Counted from the stretch's first letter, positions 48,478 to 57,723 are shown. The stretch is 64,000 nucleotides of DNA from Alloalcanivorax marinus (GCF_016906305.1 NZ_JADDOL010000002.1:242421-306420), one strand, 5' to 3'. The notes: generated by a model from the sequence alone, not told the origin. Numbers and translations are program-made.

Positions 48478-50028
48478 TCAGGTAACCGATCGGCCCATCC
48501 GCTCCCAGTAGGGTGCACGCAGCTCATTCTTGAGAATCTTGCCGGCGCCACTTATCGGCAATGGTTCACTACGGAACTCGATACTACGTGGAAGTTTGTA
48601 ACCGGCAATCAACTCCCGGCAATGACTCAACAGCTCGTCTTCCGTGAGCACATGGCCTTGGCGAGGCACGACGATTGCATGCACCGTTTCAACCCATTCA
48701 TCGTGGGGAATCCCCACCACCGCGCATTCCTGTACCGCGGGATGACTATAGATAGCACTCTCAACTTCGACCGAGAATATATTCTCCCCACCACTGATGA
48801 TCATGTCCTTGACGCGATCGACGATGAAGACAAACCCGTCTTCATCCATATAACCGAGATCGCCGGTATGCAACCAGCCGTTACGCAGGGCCTCAGCGGA
48901 GGCTTCCTCCATTCCCCAATAACCCAGCATGACGTTCGGACCTCTGGCGCAGATCTCGCCAACTTCGCATCTCGGCCGCTCGGTATCATCCTTGTCAAAA
49001 ATGGCAACCTCGACTCCCAGCGCGGCTCTGCCCGCGCTTCGAAGTTTGTCGCCTCCAGGGACATGGAAATCGGGTGGCAAGGCGGTGATGATGGGTGACG
49101 CCTCCGTCTGTCCATACCCTTGAGCGAACAGAGCGTCCGGCATCTGCTTCATGGCGCTGATCAATACTGACTCAGGCATGGCCGACGCTCCGTAGAGCAT
49201 GCGCTTGACGCTACTTACGTCGAATTCCTTTATTCTTCCGGAGGACACCAGCAGATTGATCATCGTTGGCACGAGTAAGGCATGTGTAACTCTTTCACGC
49301 TCAATAAAAGAGAGCACATCGTCTATGTCGAAACGAGGTACGATGCCGTGCGTGCCACCAGCTAGCGTCACGGCAAAAGTGCTTGCCATATCGGCCAAAT
49401 GAAACATCGGAGCCGCATGCATGTAGATCGTGCCGGACCCATAATCCATTTCCGGCACCACATTAAGCGCATTGAAGACAAGGTTGTCATGGCTCAGCAT
49501 CACGCCTTTCGACCGCCCGGTGGTCCCCCCGGTATAGAACAGTCCGGCAAGCTCGCTCCCTCCTTCGCTGATATCCCGCATCGGATCGGATTCAGCGATA
49601 AGCGACTCATAGTCGACACAACCGTCCGGTAAACTACCGTCGCCCATGAAAACCACATGTTGAACGGTCTCAAGCAGCGGCCGCAGTTTTGACAGCATGT
49701 CGCTGAATGCATCATCGACAAACAGGATGGACGATGCGGAATCGTTCAGACTGTACGCGATCTCCGGCGGTGCCAGGCGGATATTGACGGGATTAAGAGC
49801 CCCGCCGGCCCATGGCACGGCGTAAAAATATTCTAGGTAGCGGTCGCTATTGAGTGACAAGATCGCGACGCGATTCCCTCTTTCCGCTCCCAAGGCGCGA
49901 AGGCCCGCGGCCAGGCGCGCAACACGATTCTCAAAAGCGCGCCATGACCGCTTTCTATCTTTGTAAATCGTGGCGATGCCGTCAGGATTTTGCTGGACCG
50001 CACGACGTAATGTTTGCGATATGATCAT
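48478..50028 (-). CDS. Acyl-CoA synthetase (ANL superfamily)
   Basis: A 516-residue adenylate-forming CoA ligase. FYTGGTTGRSKGVMLSHDN is the phosphate loop, GYGQTEASP the acyl pocket motif, HTGDLGYMDEDGFVFIVDRVKDMI the TGD hinge region, and SGAGKILKNELR holds the catalytic Lys. Size fits short to long-chain FadD-like and cyclohexane-carboxylate-type ligases. It is mid-operon, after two thioesterase genes and ahead of two acyl-CoA dehydrogenases. Several ligases in the region suggest that different acids from the cleaved ester are activated separately. Confidence 0.88.
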   Translation of the reverse strand: MIISQTLRRAVQQNPDGIATIYKDRKRSWRAFENRVARLAAGLRALGAERGNRVAILSLNSDRYLEYFYAVPWAGGALNPVNIRLAPPEIAYSLNDSASSILFVDDAFSDMLSKLRPLLETVQHVVFMGDGSLPDGCVDYESLIAESDPMRDISEGGSELAGLFYTGGTTGRSKGVMLSHDNLVFNALNVVPEMDYGSGTIYMHAAPMFHLADMASTFAVTLAGGTHGIVPRFDIDDVLSFIERERVTHALLVPTMINLLVSSGRIKEFDVSSVKRMLYGASAMPESVLISAMKQMPDALFAQGYGQTEASPIITALPPDFHVPGGDKLRSAGRAALGVEVAIFDKDDTERPRCEVGEICARGPNVMLGYWGMEEASAEALRNGWLHTGDLGYMDEDGFVFIVDRVKDMIISGGENIFSVEVESAIYSHPAVQECAVVGIPHDEWVETVHAIVVPRQGHVLTEDELLSHCRELIAGYKLPRSIEFRSEPLPISGAGKILKNELRAPYWERMGRSVT

Positions 50029-50077
50029 GGTATTTTCCCAGGTGGTTCAAAAAGCATCAGCCCCCAGTTGAAAATAC

Positions 50078-50482
50078 TTAGCGGCTATAGATAAAGCGCC
50101 CGATTGACACAAGCGTTTTATCCAGATAAACGTCGACGGAAACGACTACGAAACGTCTTCCTGCACGGACAATACAAGGCTCGGCACGAATTGTGCCCGC
50201 AAACGCGGGCCGTAAATAATCAAAGGTCATACTACTGCATAACGGCTCTTCGACTAGATTAAGCGATTCCATCAAATAGAGAGCTGCCGTTATTTCGGCA
50301 AAACTGGCGAGGATTCCGCCATGAAAGGTACGCAACAGAGGGTTACCGATATGCTGTTCTCGAAAGCACAACCGGCAAGAGAACCCCTCATCAGAGGTCA
50401 GCGCCTCAAGACCTAGAAACTCCACAAATGGAGTATTTTCAAGCATTTCTTTTTGCGCTTTATTCAGAGCCATGTCGGCCAA
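50078..50482 (-). CDS. PaaI-like hot-dog thioesterase
   Basis: A 134-residue hot-dog thioesterase. The family motif appears as LRTFHGGILASFAEITAAL, where HGG-x8-E/D is the usual active-site layout, followed by TFDYLRPAFAGTI. Start may be 50482 or, three codons in, 50473. A second gene of the same family lies 34 bp upstream and the pair could form a heteromer. Such enzymes release CoA from stalled acyl-CoA thioesters. Exact substrate unknown. Confidence 0.82.
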   Translation of the reverse strand: MADMALNKAQKEMLENTPFVEFLGLEALTSDEGFSCRLCFREQHIGNPLLRTFHGGILASFAEITAALYLMESLNLVEEPLCSSMTFDYLRPAFAGTIRAEPCIVRAGRRFVVVSVDVYLDKTLVSIGRFIYSR

Positions 50483-50516
50483 CCCGTCATCTGGCGATTC
50501 AAAAGCGATCGCTCTT

Positions 50517-50978
50517 TCATACTTTCCCCTCCCCTTTCATGGCTGAATCGAATGCAGGCCCGAGAGTACCGACGGCAAACGAACCGAATACCGTTGCCAG
50601 CAAGTTATGATCGGAATAAGCGCAACCTTGTCCGCGCACATAGGCGATATCACCTCGTACCGCGTAACACTCCACCTCGCTGTAGATTCCCTCCCCCGCG
50701 GGTACGGGGCGAATGAAATCCACACGCAGATCGATGGTCGCAATCGGACGCATGTCACCAAGTCGGGAAAATATTGCCAACCCGCAATTGGTATCCAATA
50801 GCGTGACAACAACTCCTCGGTGAAGCCCCCCGTGTCGATCGCAAAGCGCTGGACGGCAGGAGAGGCTCATGGCGGCACGCCCTTTGCCAACTTCCTCCAC
50901 TTCCACGCCGAAGGCGTTGAACAAGGGATGGGATGTGCCAAAGAAGGTCTTGGCCATGGTTAAATAACGATCTGACAT
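50517..50978 (-). CDS. PaaI-like hot-dog thioesterase
   Basis: A 153-residue hot-dog protein with LFNAFGVEVEEVGKGRAAM, the HGGLHRGVVVTLLDTNCG active-site loop (HGG and Asp), and TIDLRVDFIRPVPAG, a common segment in PaaI-type acyl-CoA thioesterases. ATG 50978 with GGGGGAAG upstream is used; the frame extends 13 codons further. Its close tandem position with another thioesterase gene suggests duplicated or paired subunits controlling the CoA pool in the pathway. Confidence 0.83.
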   Translation of the reverse strand: MSDRYLTMAKTFFGTSHPLFNAFGVEVEEVGKGRAAMSLSCRPALCDRHGGLHRGVVVTLLDTNCGLAIFSRLGDMRPIATIDLRVDFIRPVPAGEGIYSEVECYAVRGDIAYVRGQGCAYSDHNLLATVFGSFAVGTLGPAFDSAMKGEGKV

Positions 50979-51057
50979 CGAATCGCTTCCCCCTTTCCAT
51001 TGGCCTGGCTCACCCAAGAGCCAGTGTATCGCTCCGGGTCCGGTCGCTTTTATCTAA

Positions 51058-52074
51058 TCAGCCCAGAGCATCTAGTACACACTTCACATAACGCGACTCG
51101 TGTGATTTAACCCGATTAATAGCCAACTCGATATCGCCGGAAGGAAATGTCGTTGCCTCGGAAGCCATTTTCAAAACAGCCGCCAAGCCGGACCAAGCCG
51201 CTGCCGCGCCTCGCATGAGCTCCACTAACTTCGCATCTCTCACCACGGTAAGCCGTGCACTGGCCTCTTCCAAAAAATCGGCGTACAGGGTACGAAATCC
51301 GGCTCCCCCAGTACCGCGCTTTTCGATCACCTGGTAAGCAAAACGCAACGACCAGCGCCAGTTTTCGTCAGCCGCCCAATGTGACAGCCGGTCAATCCAA
51401 GTATCCAGCGCCGCGAGACCGCTAAAACGATCGCCGTTCGCCAGAGCATAGGCATTGTCAAAGATAGCCCTCCGAATACGTTCCGGAGTTACGCTGGCTT
51501 TGATAGCTTCGGGGGCAAACAGGTTTCCGTTATGAATGAAAGGGGGCGCAGTGGAGAAGCGTGCGTCGGCCAAATCAGCCGTAGATACCGCGATCAATCC
51601 CGGGCGTTCGGTATCACTGACCAACACCTCGTCCCGCTCCTCGTCATATAACCATGCCACGATGGCGTGCCCTGCAAAATGTGTGCTGCTTTGGAAGTAG
51701 GGCAAATGGAAAATGTCAGTTAACAACAGTGCGGGTCGATTTTCATTCAGCACCCGTTTGAGATCCGTATTGGCGGACCGTTGATCGCGATAGCTGCGCC
51801 AGGAAAAGGGAACATCCAAAGTATTGAATACCTTTTCCTCGAATTCCATTGAACGCACATGCACGATGAAAGGGGTATTGGAGGCTGCAGTCTCCACATA
51901 GGTAATGCCGAGTCCGGCCCCAAGACCAAAACAGCAAGCCTCGCTCATCACCAAGCCGTGGAACTCAAGCAAGTCCCGGATGGCCGAACTGCCACAGTGC
52001 CTGCCCGGCCTGTGGCAGTGACGCGCCCCGATCTTTGGCCTTACAGCCGTTTCAGACACTTCTCCGCCGACCAT
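51058..52074 (-). CDS. BtrH-like (BtrH_N/DUF4872) protein
   Basis: A 338-residue paralogue of the protein at 32252. RHCGSSAIRDLLEFHG supplies the candidate Cys (near residue 27), FAGHAIVAWLYDEERDEVLVSDTE supplies His and Asp in the order expected of a papain-like triad, and the C-terminal half is helical. Known BtrH transfers an acyl group from a carrier protein to an aminoglycoside amine; no carrier protein or aminoglycoside gene is present here. Its ATG directly follows the stop of the di-iron gene (TGAATG), so the two are made together. It may act on acyl-CoA thioesters or amides, but the function is open. Confidence 0.7.
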   Translation of the reverse strand: MVGGEVSETAVRPKIGARHCHRPGRHCGSSAIRDLLEFHGLVMSEACCFGLGAGLGITYVETAASNTPFIVHVRSMEFEEKVFNTLDVPFSWRSYRDQRSANTDLKRVLNENRPALLLTDIFHLPYFQSSTHFAGHAIVAWLYDEERDEVLVSDTERPGLIAVSTADLADARFSTAPPFIHNGNLFAPEAIKASVTPERIRRAIFDNAYALANGDRFSGLAALDTWIDRLSHWAADENWRWSLRFAYQVIEKRGTGGAGFRTLYADFLEEASARLTVVRDAKLVELMRGAAAAWSGLAAVLKMASEATTFPSGDIELAINRVKSHESRYVKCVLDALG

Positions 52075-52944
52075 TCAGGCGGCCTCGCTCACCGGCTCGG
52101 TTTCATATACGGCGGCCGATGCCCGCATCGGATCACCATGCTCTCCGTACTCCTTCAACCATGCCGCGACTTTCTCCGGCATGCCCGTTTCCCAGGGGTG
52201 GAATCCCGGACGGAACCACGCAACAAACTCGGGCAACATGCGGGTCAGAATACCGCGACGACCGTAGAGCCGGTTTAGACCACGCAGCACTACCGTCGGC
52301 CGTCGCATCGCACCGTCAAGACGCAACATATTCACGAACACCGGTCCGACGACCAGGTGCACCATCAGCATGGCAACCACCAGGGCCGAAGCGCGAGTCA
52401 AATAACCTCCGCCTGCCGCGGTTCGGTATACATCGTACGCCACTGCCTTGTGCTCAACCTCTTCCACACCATGCCAGAGAAACATCGCCCGCATTACCGG
52501 ATCCGCATCTCGGAACATATCCGTTTCATCCTTGAGCATCGCCTCGCCCAGAGTGGCGGTAAAATGCTCGAAAGCCGCGGTCATCGCCAGTTGATACTTT
52601 TCCGGCATGTATTTCTGTGTCGTACGAATAAAACGACGCAGGTTGCGGGTAATCTGATCGACATCGATTCCCTGCGCCTCCATCACGTCATTGAAACGAT
52701 CATGGACGATACCGTGCTGGCCCTCCTGACGAATGAAATGGCGGATATCTTCACGCAAGCGCTGGTCCGTCACCTGATCCTGGAAATGGCGCACCGACTG
52801 GATAAAAAACCGCTCACCCTCGGGAAAATGCACCGACAAGGCGTCAAAAAAACGGGTTACCACAGGATCACCGCCATTCCAGTGGCGCGGCACAGAGGAC
52901 ACATCAAAATCTACTTTACGGGGCTGAATTGAGATTGCACTCAT
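52075..52944 (-). CDS. Ferritin-like di-iron protein (PF10118-type), first gene of operon v
   Basis: A 289-residue third paralogue. Ligand-type residues align with the other two: Glu44 in GER, Glu74-x2-His77 with His81, Glu126 in FEHFTA and Glu162-x2-His165, then the shared KAVAYDVY. A hydrophobic segment (ALVVAMLMVHLVVGPVFV) lies about residues 185-205. It is the first gene of the eight-gene leftward operon, behind a promoter with an 18-bp operator in its spacer. Here it is not accompanied by a BVMO or SDR but by a BtrH-like protein, so it may supply a different oxidation. Biochemical role unknown. Confidence 0.75.
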   Translation of the reverse strand: MSAISIQPRKVDFDVSSVPRHWNGGDPVVTRFFDALSVHFPEGERFFIQSVRHFQDQVTDQRLREDIRHFIRQEGQHGIVHDRFNDVMEAQGIDVDQITRNLRRFIRTTQKYMPEKYQLAMTAAFEHFTATLGEAMLKDETDMFRDADPVMRAMFLWHGVEEVEHKAVAYDVYRTAAGGGYLTRASALVVAMLMVHLVVGPVFVNMLRLDGAMRRPTVVLRGLNRLYGRRGILTRMLPEFVAWFRPGFHPWETGMPEKVAAWLKEYGEHGDPMRASAAVYETEPVSEAA

Positions 52945-52991
52945 CAGAACCTCCTCTAGAGAACTACAGCATGAAGTATACGTTTACAAAG

Positions 52992-53020
52992 ATGCTATTG
53001 GTTAACCAACCAAAACTCAA
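52992..53020 (-). promoter_or_regulatory. Promoter with 18-bp palindromic operator, operon v
   Basis: On the - strand a -35 like TTGAGT (53015-53020) and a -10 like TAGCAT (52992-52997) are 17 bases apart, and the spacer is filled by the palindrome seen on + as ATTGGTTAACCAACCAAA (52997-53014). Arms and 6-base centre match the site at 40168. It lies about 50 bp upstream of the first gene of the leftward operon, in A/T-rich DNA that contrasts with the surroundings. Confidence 0.7.
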
Positions 53021-53339
53021 TAAGAACTTTTTCTTAAAGCTAATTTATCTTTTGCCGTGACAGGACACTGCCGTTTGAAGCAGCAGCGCACACGGTGGGG
53101 CGCCGAAACCTCCGCGGAATCAGATTCTTCGTTTGACAAGGTAGTCGTGCGGTTCAAGGGAAGAGAGAGGGCAACCACCGATTAGGGCTGCCCGGCTTGC
53201 AACCAGATGAAGAGGGGGATGTTTGCAGCAGCCCCAACTGGCTAGTCGAAGGAGCAAGTTGAACGGGCGTCCTAACGAATCCAGAAAGGGAAATCCCAGT
53301 GACGACGCTGCGTCGGAAGTCCATTCCCGACATAATGTT
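53021..53339. other. 319-bp noncoding boundary between operon v and tRNA-Leu
   Basis: No convincing gene is seen. The left part is A/T-rich and belongs to the operon v promoter; from about 53050 the composition becomes G/C-rich. A leftward open frame crosses from the tRNA gene into this stretch but shows no family likeness. If an integrase once sat directly downstream of the tRNA 3' end, as is usual for tRNA-targeted islands, it is gone. No inverted repeat of note. Confidence 0.6.
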
Positions 53340-53426
53340 TGGTACCAGAGGCCGGACTTGAACCGGCACGCCCTCGCGGGCAACGGATTTTGAATCCGTC
53401 GTGTCTACCAATTCCACCACTCTGGC
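53340..53426 (-). tRNA. tRNA-Leu (anticodon CAA)
   Basis: An 87-base leucine tRNA. The 7-bp acceptor stem (GCCAGAG with CTCTGGT) closes the structure, CCA is encoded, the anticodon arm ACGGA / TCCGT encloses the loop TTCAAAA with anticodon CAA, a long variable arm is present as in class II tRNAs, and the T arm is GCCGG-TTCAAGT-CCGGC. It lies 82 bp downstream of lptG. Its 3' end appears again, decayed, at 8827-8851, which makes it the likely insertion point of the accessory region. Confidence 0.97.
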
Positions 53427-53508
53427 TTTGGCGGAGACCCGCCCGCGCGGGTTCTCCAGGGGCGCGAGTATACCAAGCTGCGGCCACAATGCCAGCCGAT
53501 CCGGCTGC

Positions 53509-54570
53509 TCAGCGGACCCGGGCCAACAACCAGATACCGACAATCACGCACAGCGCCGGCGGCAGCGCCGCGGCGATCAGCGGATCGGTGTGGAACACCA
53601 GCGACAAATGGCCGAAGAACTGCTGCCCGTAATGGAAGGTGAGACCGGCGACGATGCCCGCCGCCATGCGCAACCCCATGGTCACTTCCCGCAACGGGCC
53701 GAACACGAAGGAAATGGCGATCAGCACCATGCCGATGGTGGCCGCCGGCATCAGCAGCTTCTGCCAGAAGGCCAGCATATAGTCGGCGGTCTCCAGGCCC
53801 TGCTTCTTGAGGTAGGCGGAGTAACTCCACAGCTTGCTCATCGCCAGCCGCCCCGGTTCCAGCACCACCACGCTGAGCAGCTGGGGGGTCAGGCTGGTGC
53901 GCCATTCGCCGCCCCGTTCGGTGTAGGTGTCGGTGCCGCCGTCGGTGAAGCGGGTGCCCTGGATGTGTTCCAGGGACCAGTGGTCGCCCTGGTAGAGGGC
54001 ACGCTCCACGAACTGGCTTTCCGCCAGGGTGTGGTTATCGGTGAAGCGGTAGCGGGTCAGGCCGTAGAGCACCCCGTTGGGCTGCACCGTGTTGATATGA
54101 ATGAACTCGTCGCCTTCCCGGTGCCAGAAACCGTAATCCGAGCGCAGCGCCTCGCCGCCGCCTTCCTGCAGGGAGCGGTTGCTCTGCGCCACCTGCTCCG
54201 AATAGGGCGCCAGGTATTCGCCGATCAGCAGCGAAATCACCATCAGGAAGATCACCGGACGCAGCACCATGGCGCTGACCCGCAGGGTCGAAAGGCCGGC
54301 GGCGCGGATTACCGACAGTTCGCCGTTGTTGGCCATCAGCCCCAGCCCGATCAGGGTGCCAAGCAGGATCGCCATGGGCAGATACTCGTGCACCCGGCGC
54401 GGCACCGTGGTGAGGATGAACTGCAGCGCCTGCAGGATCTGATAGTCACCACGCAGGAATTCCAGCTCGTAGATAAAGCCGAACAGACAGTCCAGCGCCA
54501 CGATAATGGCGACGATGGCCACCGAAGGGATCAGCACCGCCCGCCAGAAATACCGGTTGAGCAATTTCAT
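53509..54570 (-). CDS. lptG: LptG, LPS export permease
   Basis: A 353-residue inner-membrane permease of the LptB2FG transporter that extracts lipopolysaccharide from the inner membrane. Six membrane segments are arranged in two groups (about 15-35, 60-80, 100-120 and three after residue 270) around a periplasmic beta-jellyroll domain. Motifs YLPMAILLGTLIGLGLMANNGELSVIRAAG are typical. ATG at 54570 overlaps the lptF stop by 4 bp; the longer frame upstream is not supported. Complete and in standard order. Confidence 0.94.
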   Translation of the reverse strand: MKLLNRYFWRAVLIPSVAIVAIIVALDCLFGFIYELEFLRGDYQILQALQFILTTVPRRVHEYLPMAILLGTLIGLGLMANNGELSVIRAAGLSTLRVSAMVLRPVIFLMVISLLIGEYLAPYSEQVAQSNRSLQEGGGEALRSDYGFWHREGDEFIHINTVQPNGVLYGLTRYRFTDNHTLAESQFVERALYQGDHWSLEHIQGTRFTDGGTDTYTERGGEWRTSLTPQLLSVVVLEPGRLAMSKLWSYSAYLKKQGLETADYMLAFWQKLLMPAATIGMVLIAISFVFGPLREVTMGLRMAAGIVAGLTFHYGQQFFGHLSLVFHTDPLIAAALPPALCVIVGIWLLARVR

Positions 54571-55667
54571 GCGCGCGCCCTCCGGGAAAACAGCCGGCCA
54601 CCGAAATACAGCATGAACACCGCCATCAAGGCGATCAGGTGAATCCATAGCATGGAGTAGAACCAGGGCCGCTCACTGCCGGGCACATCGGCGATCCAAC
54701 TGCGCATGGTGAGCAGCATGCCGACGTAAAGCATGTACCCGAGCACCGCCGGAATCATGCGCAAAAAGCGTCCCTGGCGCGGATTGACCCGGGCCAGCGG
54801 AATCGCCGCCAGGCACATGATCGGCACCGTCAGCACCAGGGAGATACGCCACTGCAGCTCGGCCCAGGCCTGATTGGTACCTTCGTCCAGCAGCTCCGCG
54901 GTGGTGCGCCCGCGCACCTTGGGCGGCCGGCTGCTGGAGCGCTCCTCGCCAATGCGCACCCGCGCCTGTTCGAAGGCCACCTCACGGTAGTCCGCCTCGC
55001 CGGGCTTGCCCTGGTACTGGTAGCCGTCCTCGAGCAGCAGATAGCTGATGCCGTCCTGCTGCTCCAGCCGGCCGCTGCGCGCCCAGACGGTGAGCAGCCG
55101 GCCCGCTTCCTGGTCGTCGAAGCTGGCGTCCGCCACGAACACGTTTTCCAGATAACCTTCTTCCCGGTTGAGGCTTTCCGCGTAGGTGGCGCGCTGGGCG
55201 TCGCCATCGCCCTTCACGTGGAAGCGCCCGGGCGTCAGCAATTCCAGGGCCGAACGATTCTTCTGTTCCTCGAAAATGCGGTTGACCTCCGCGTCGCCGT
55301 TGGGGGTCACGTACAGGGAGAACAGCGCGATCACGCCCATGGCCACCAGCACCGGCACGATGATCGAGCGCACCACCCGCCCATCGCCCTGGCCGCCGGC
55401 GCGCAGCACCACCATTTCGTTGTCCATGTGCATGCGGCCGAGCGCCAGCAGAATGGCGATGTACAGGCTCAACGGCAGGATCATCTGCAGGAACTCGGGC
55501 AGCCGGAACGCCATCACCATGAACAACGCGTCGGCGGCGATCTGGCCGGCGGCGGCCTCGGCCAGGTACTTGATAAAGCGCCCACTGACCAGCACCATCA
55601 CCAAAATGAAGGTCACCATCACCGTGGTCATGAAGATCTGACGATTGATATAGCGGTGTAATATCAA
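54567..55667 (-). CDS. lptF: LptF, LPS export permease
   Basis: A 366-residue partner of LptG in lipopolysaccharide transport. It starts with LHRYINRQIFMTTVMVTFILVMV, the conserved first membrane helix, continues with LPLSLYIAILLALGRMHMDNEMVVLRAGG and a periplasmic domain, and ends with three membrane helices. It is divergently arranged to pepA with 58 bp between starts, as in many gammaproteobacteria. Confidence 0.94.
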   Translation of the reverse strand: MILHRYINRQIFMTTVMVTFILVMVLVSGRFIKYLAEAAAGQIAADALFMVMAFRLPEFLQMILPLSLYIAILLALGRMHMDNEMVVLRAGGQGDGRVVRSIIVPVLVAMGVIALFSLYVTPNGDAEVNRIFEEQKNRSALELLTPGRFHVKGDGDAQRATYAESLNREEGYLENVFVADASFDDQEAGRLLTVWARSGRLEQQDGISYLLLEDGYQYQGKPGEADYREVAFEQARVRIGEERSSSRPPKVRGRTTAELLDEGTNQAWAELQWRISLVLTVPIMCLAAIPLARVNPRQGRFLRMIPAVLGYMLYVGMLLTMRSWIADVPGSERPWFYSMLWIHLIALMAVFMLYFGGRLFSRRARA

Positions 55668-55725
55668 CGTTGGTCCCGCCTATCCTGCACTGAAATGAGT
55701 GCGGCATTGTAACTCAGGAGAGAGC

Positions 55726-57198
55726 ATGGAGTACGCCATCAGTCATTCGGCCCTGCCGAAATTGAAAGTGGATTGCCTGATTTTACCCTTGGGCGGCAAA
55801 ACGGCCCTGCCGGAGAGCCTGCCCGATGAGACCCGCAAAGCGGTCCAGGCGTTCATGAAAGCCGGTGATTTTTCCGGCGACAAGGGTCAGATGGCGTGGC
55901 TGCATCAACCCGCCGGCATCAATGCCGCCCGCCTGCTGCTGGTGGGCGCCGGCGATAAAGCGCTGGACGGACGGGGCTTTCTCAAACTGGTGCAGCAGAC
56001 CAGCCGCGCGCTGCAGAGCGGTCCGGTGAAACACGCCGCCTGGATGCTGGGCGGCCTGGAGGTGGACAAGGATCTGGACTGGCAGGTCCGTGAAGGCACC
56101 CGGGTGGCCGAGGAAGCGGCTTACCGTTTCGACCTGTACCGCAGCAAGCCGCCCAAGCCGGCGACGCTGGCCAAATGGACCTTCTGGCTGGCCGAGCGCA
56201 ACAACGGCCTGCGCAAGGCCGCCGACGTGGGCCGCGCGGTGGCCGCCGGCACCGCCCTGGCGAAGGACCTGGGCAACATGGCGCCCAACGACTGCCATCC
56301 GGACTATCTGGCCCAGCGCGCCCGCGACCTGGGCAAGGACTATGACAAGCTGTCGGTGAAGGTGATCAGCTACGCCCAGGCGGAAAAAATGGGCATGGGC
56401 GCCTTCTGCGCGGTGGCCCGGGGCAGCGCCCGCAAGGGTTGCCTGATCGTGATGGACTACAAGGGCGCCACCGGCAAACCGGTGTCCCTGGTGGGCAAGG
56501 GCATCACCTTCGATACCGGCGGCATTTCCCTGAAGCCCGGCGCCACCATGGACGAAATGAAGTACGACATGGGCGGCGCGGCCAGCGTGTTCGGCAGCGT
56601 CAAGACGGTGTGCGAGCTGGGCCTGCCGATCCATCTGGTGGCGGTGGTGGCCGCCGCCGAGAACATGCCCGACGGCGAGGCCACCCGGCCCGGCGACATC
56701 GTCAAAACCTTGTCCGGCCAGACCGTGGAAATCCTCAACACCGACGCCGAGGGCCGGCTGGTGCTGTGCGATGCCCTCACCTACGTGCAACAGAAGCACA
56801 AGCCGCACACGGTGATCGACATCGCCACCCTCACCGGCGCCTGCGTGGTGGCCCTGGGCGCCCACGCCCAGGCGGTCTACAGCAATGACGACGCCCTCAG
56901 CGAGGCGCTGCTGGCCGCCGGCCAGGACACCGGCGACCGGGGCTGGCCGATGCCGCTGTGGGAGGACTACCAGAGTCAGCTGGACAGCCCGTTCGCGGAC
57001 ATGCAGAACATCGGCGGGCCCAAGGCCGGCTCGATCACCGCCGCCTGCTTCCTGCATCGCTTCGCCCGTGATGTGAAATGGGCCCATCTGGACATCGCCG
57101 GCACCGCCTGGGTGAGCGGCGGCAAGGAAAAAGGCGGCACCGGCCGCCCGGTCCCGATGCTGACCCGTTACTTGATGAACCTGGCGAACAAGGGCTGA
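55726..57198 (+). CDS. pepA: Leucyl aminopeptidase (PepA, M17)
   Basis: A 490-residue cytosolic metallo-aminopeptidase removing N-terminal residues and serving in other bacteria also as a DNA-binding protein. The metal-binding region GKGITFDTGGISLKPG and the signature NTDAEGRL are intact, as is the catalytic Lys/Arg set. ATG at 55726 is preceded by CAGGAGAGAG. Co-transcribed with holC, which follows after 4 bp, and divergent from lptF, the usual arrangement. Confidence 0.95.
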   Translation: MEYAISHSALPKLKVDCLILPLGGKTALPESLPDETRKAVQAFMKAGDFSGDKGQMAWLHQPAGINAARLLLVGAGDKALDGRGFLKLVQQTSRALQSGPVKHAAWMLGGLEVDKDLDWQVREGTRVAEEAAYRFDLYRSKPPKPATLAKWTFWLAERNNGLRKAADVGRAVAAGTALAKDLGNMAPNDCHPDYLAQRARDLGKDYDKLSVKVISYAQAEKMGMGAFCAVARGSARKGCLIVMDYKGATGKPVSLVGKGITFDTGGISLKPGATMDEMKYDMGGAASVFGSVKTVCELGLPIHLVAVVAAAENMPDGEATRPGDIVKTLSGQTVEILNTDAEGRLVLCDALTYVQQKHKPHTVIDIATLTGACVVALGAHAQAVYSNDDALSEALLAAGQDTGDRGWPMPLWEDYQSQLDSPFADMQNIGGPKAGSITAACFLHRFARDVKWAHLDIAGTAWVSGGKEKGGTGRPVPMLTRYLMNLANKG

Positions 57199-57202
57199 GG
57201 CG

Positions 57203-57622
57203 TTGACCGAAATCCTGTTCTACATCACCGACCGGGCCGGCGACGGGGTGCAAACGGCGCTGGCCTGGCGCATCGCCGAGAAGGCGTGGCGCCAGGGGCG
57301 GCGCATTTATGTGCACTGTGATGACGCCGCCCGGGCCCGGAGCGTGGACGCCGCGTTCTGGTCACACCCGGCCACCGGCTTTCTACCCCATGAGCCGGCC
57401 GGCCCGGAGGCGGCCTCGCCGGTGCTGGTGGGCCATGGGGACGACCCGTCCGGTCATCATGACGTGATGATCAATCTGGCCGCCGAAGTGCCGGACTTCG
57501 CCACCCGCTTCGAACGGGTGGCGGAGATGATCACCGGGGATGCGGACCTGCGCGAGGCCGGCCGCGCCCGGTTCCGGTTTTACCGGGAACGGGGTTTCGA
57601 TATCCAGAGCCATCGGCTCTGA
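57203..57622 (+). CDS. holC: DNA polymerase III chi subunit
   Basis: A 139-residue HolC, which links the clamp loader to single-stranded-DNA-binding protein. The N-terminus EILFYITDRAGDGVQTALAWRIAEKAW, with VYVHCDD-like RIYVHCDDAARAR, is characteristic. The start codon appears to be TTG at 57203, preceded by GAGG. The position between pepA and valS is conserved. Length is slightly below the E. coli protein. Confidence 0.9.
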   Translation: MTEILFYITDRAGDGVQTALAWRIAEKAWRQGRRIYVHCDDAARARSVDAAFWSHPATGFLPHEPAGPEAASPVLVGHGDDPSGHHDVMINLAAEVPDFATRFERVAEMITGDADLREAGRARFRFYRERGFDIQSHRL

Positions 57623-57635
57623 TCCCATCACCGAC

Positions 57636-57670
57636 GGCCCCCGTCCCCACCAGGGTGGGCGACGGGGGCC
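57636..57670. terminator. Strong hairpin between holC and valS
   Basis: GGCCCCCGTC and GACGGGGGCC pair perfectly with a further inner stem CCCACC / GGTGGG. It follows the holC stop by 13 bp and precedes valS by 53 bp. There is no T run, so it may act as a pausing or RNA-processing site rather than a classical terminator. Confidence 0.45.
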
Positions 57671-57723
57671 GCCCCGTTCGCTATAATTCGCCCTTCGTTT
57701 TTTGACGGTGAAGACAGCGGATC

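Noticed and set aside
53021..53339. Search for an integrase gene or relic beside tRNA-Leu
   Set aside because: No tyrosine-recombinase motif (Arg...His-x2-Arg...Tyr) was found on either strand, here or at 8.8-9.0 kb. The island claim therefore rests only on gene order and the repeat.
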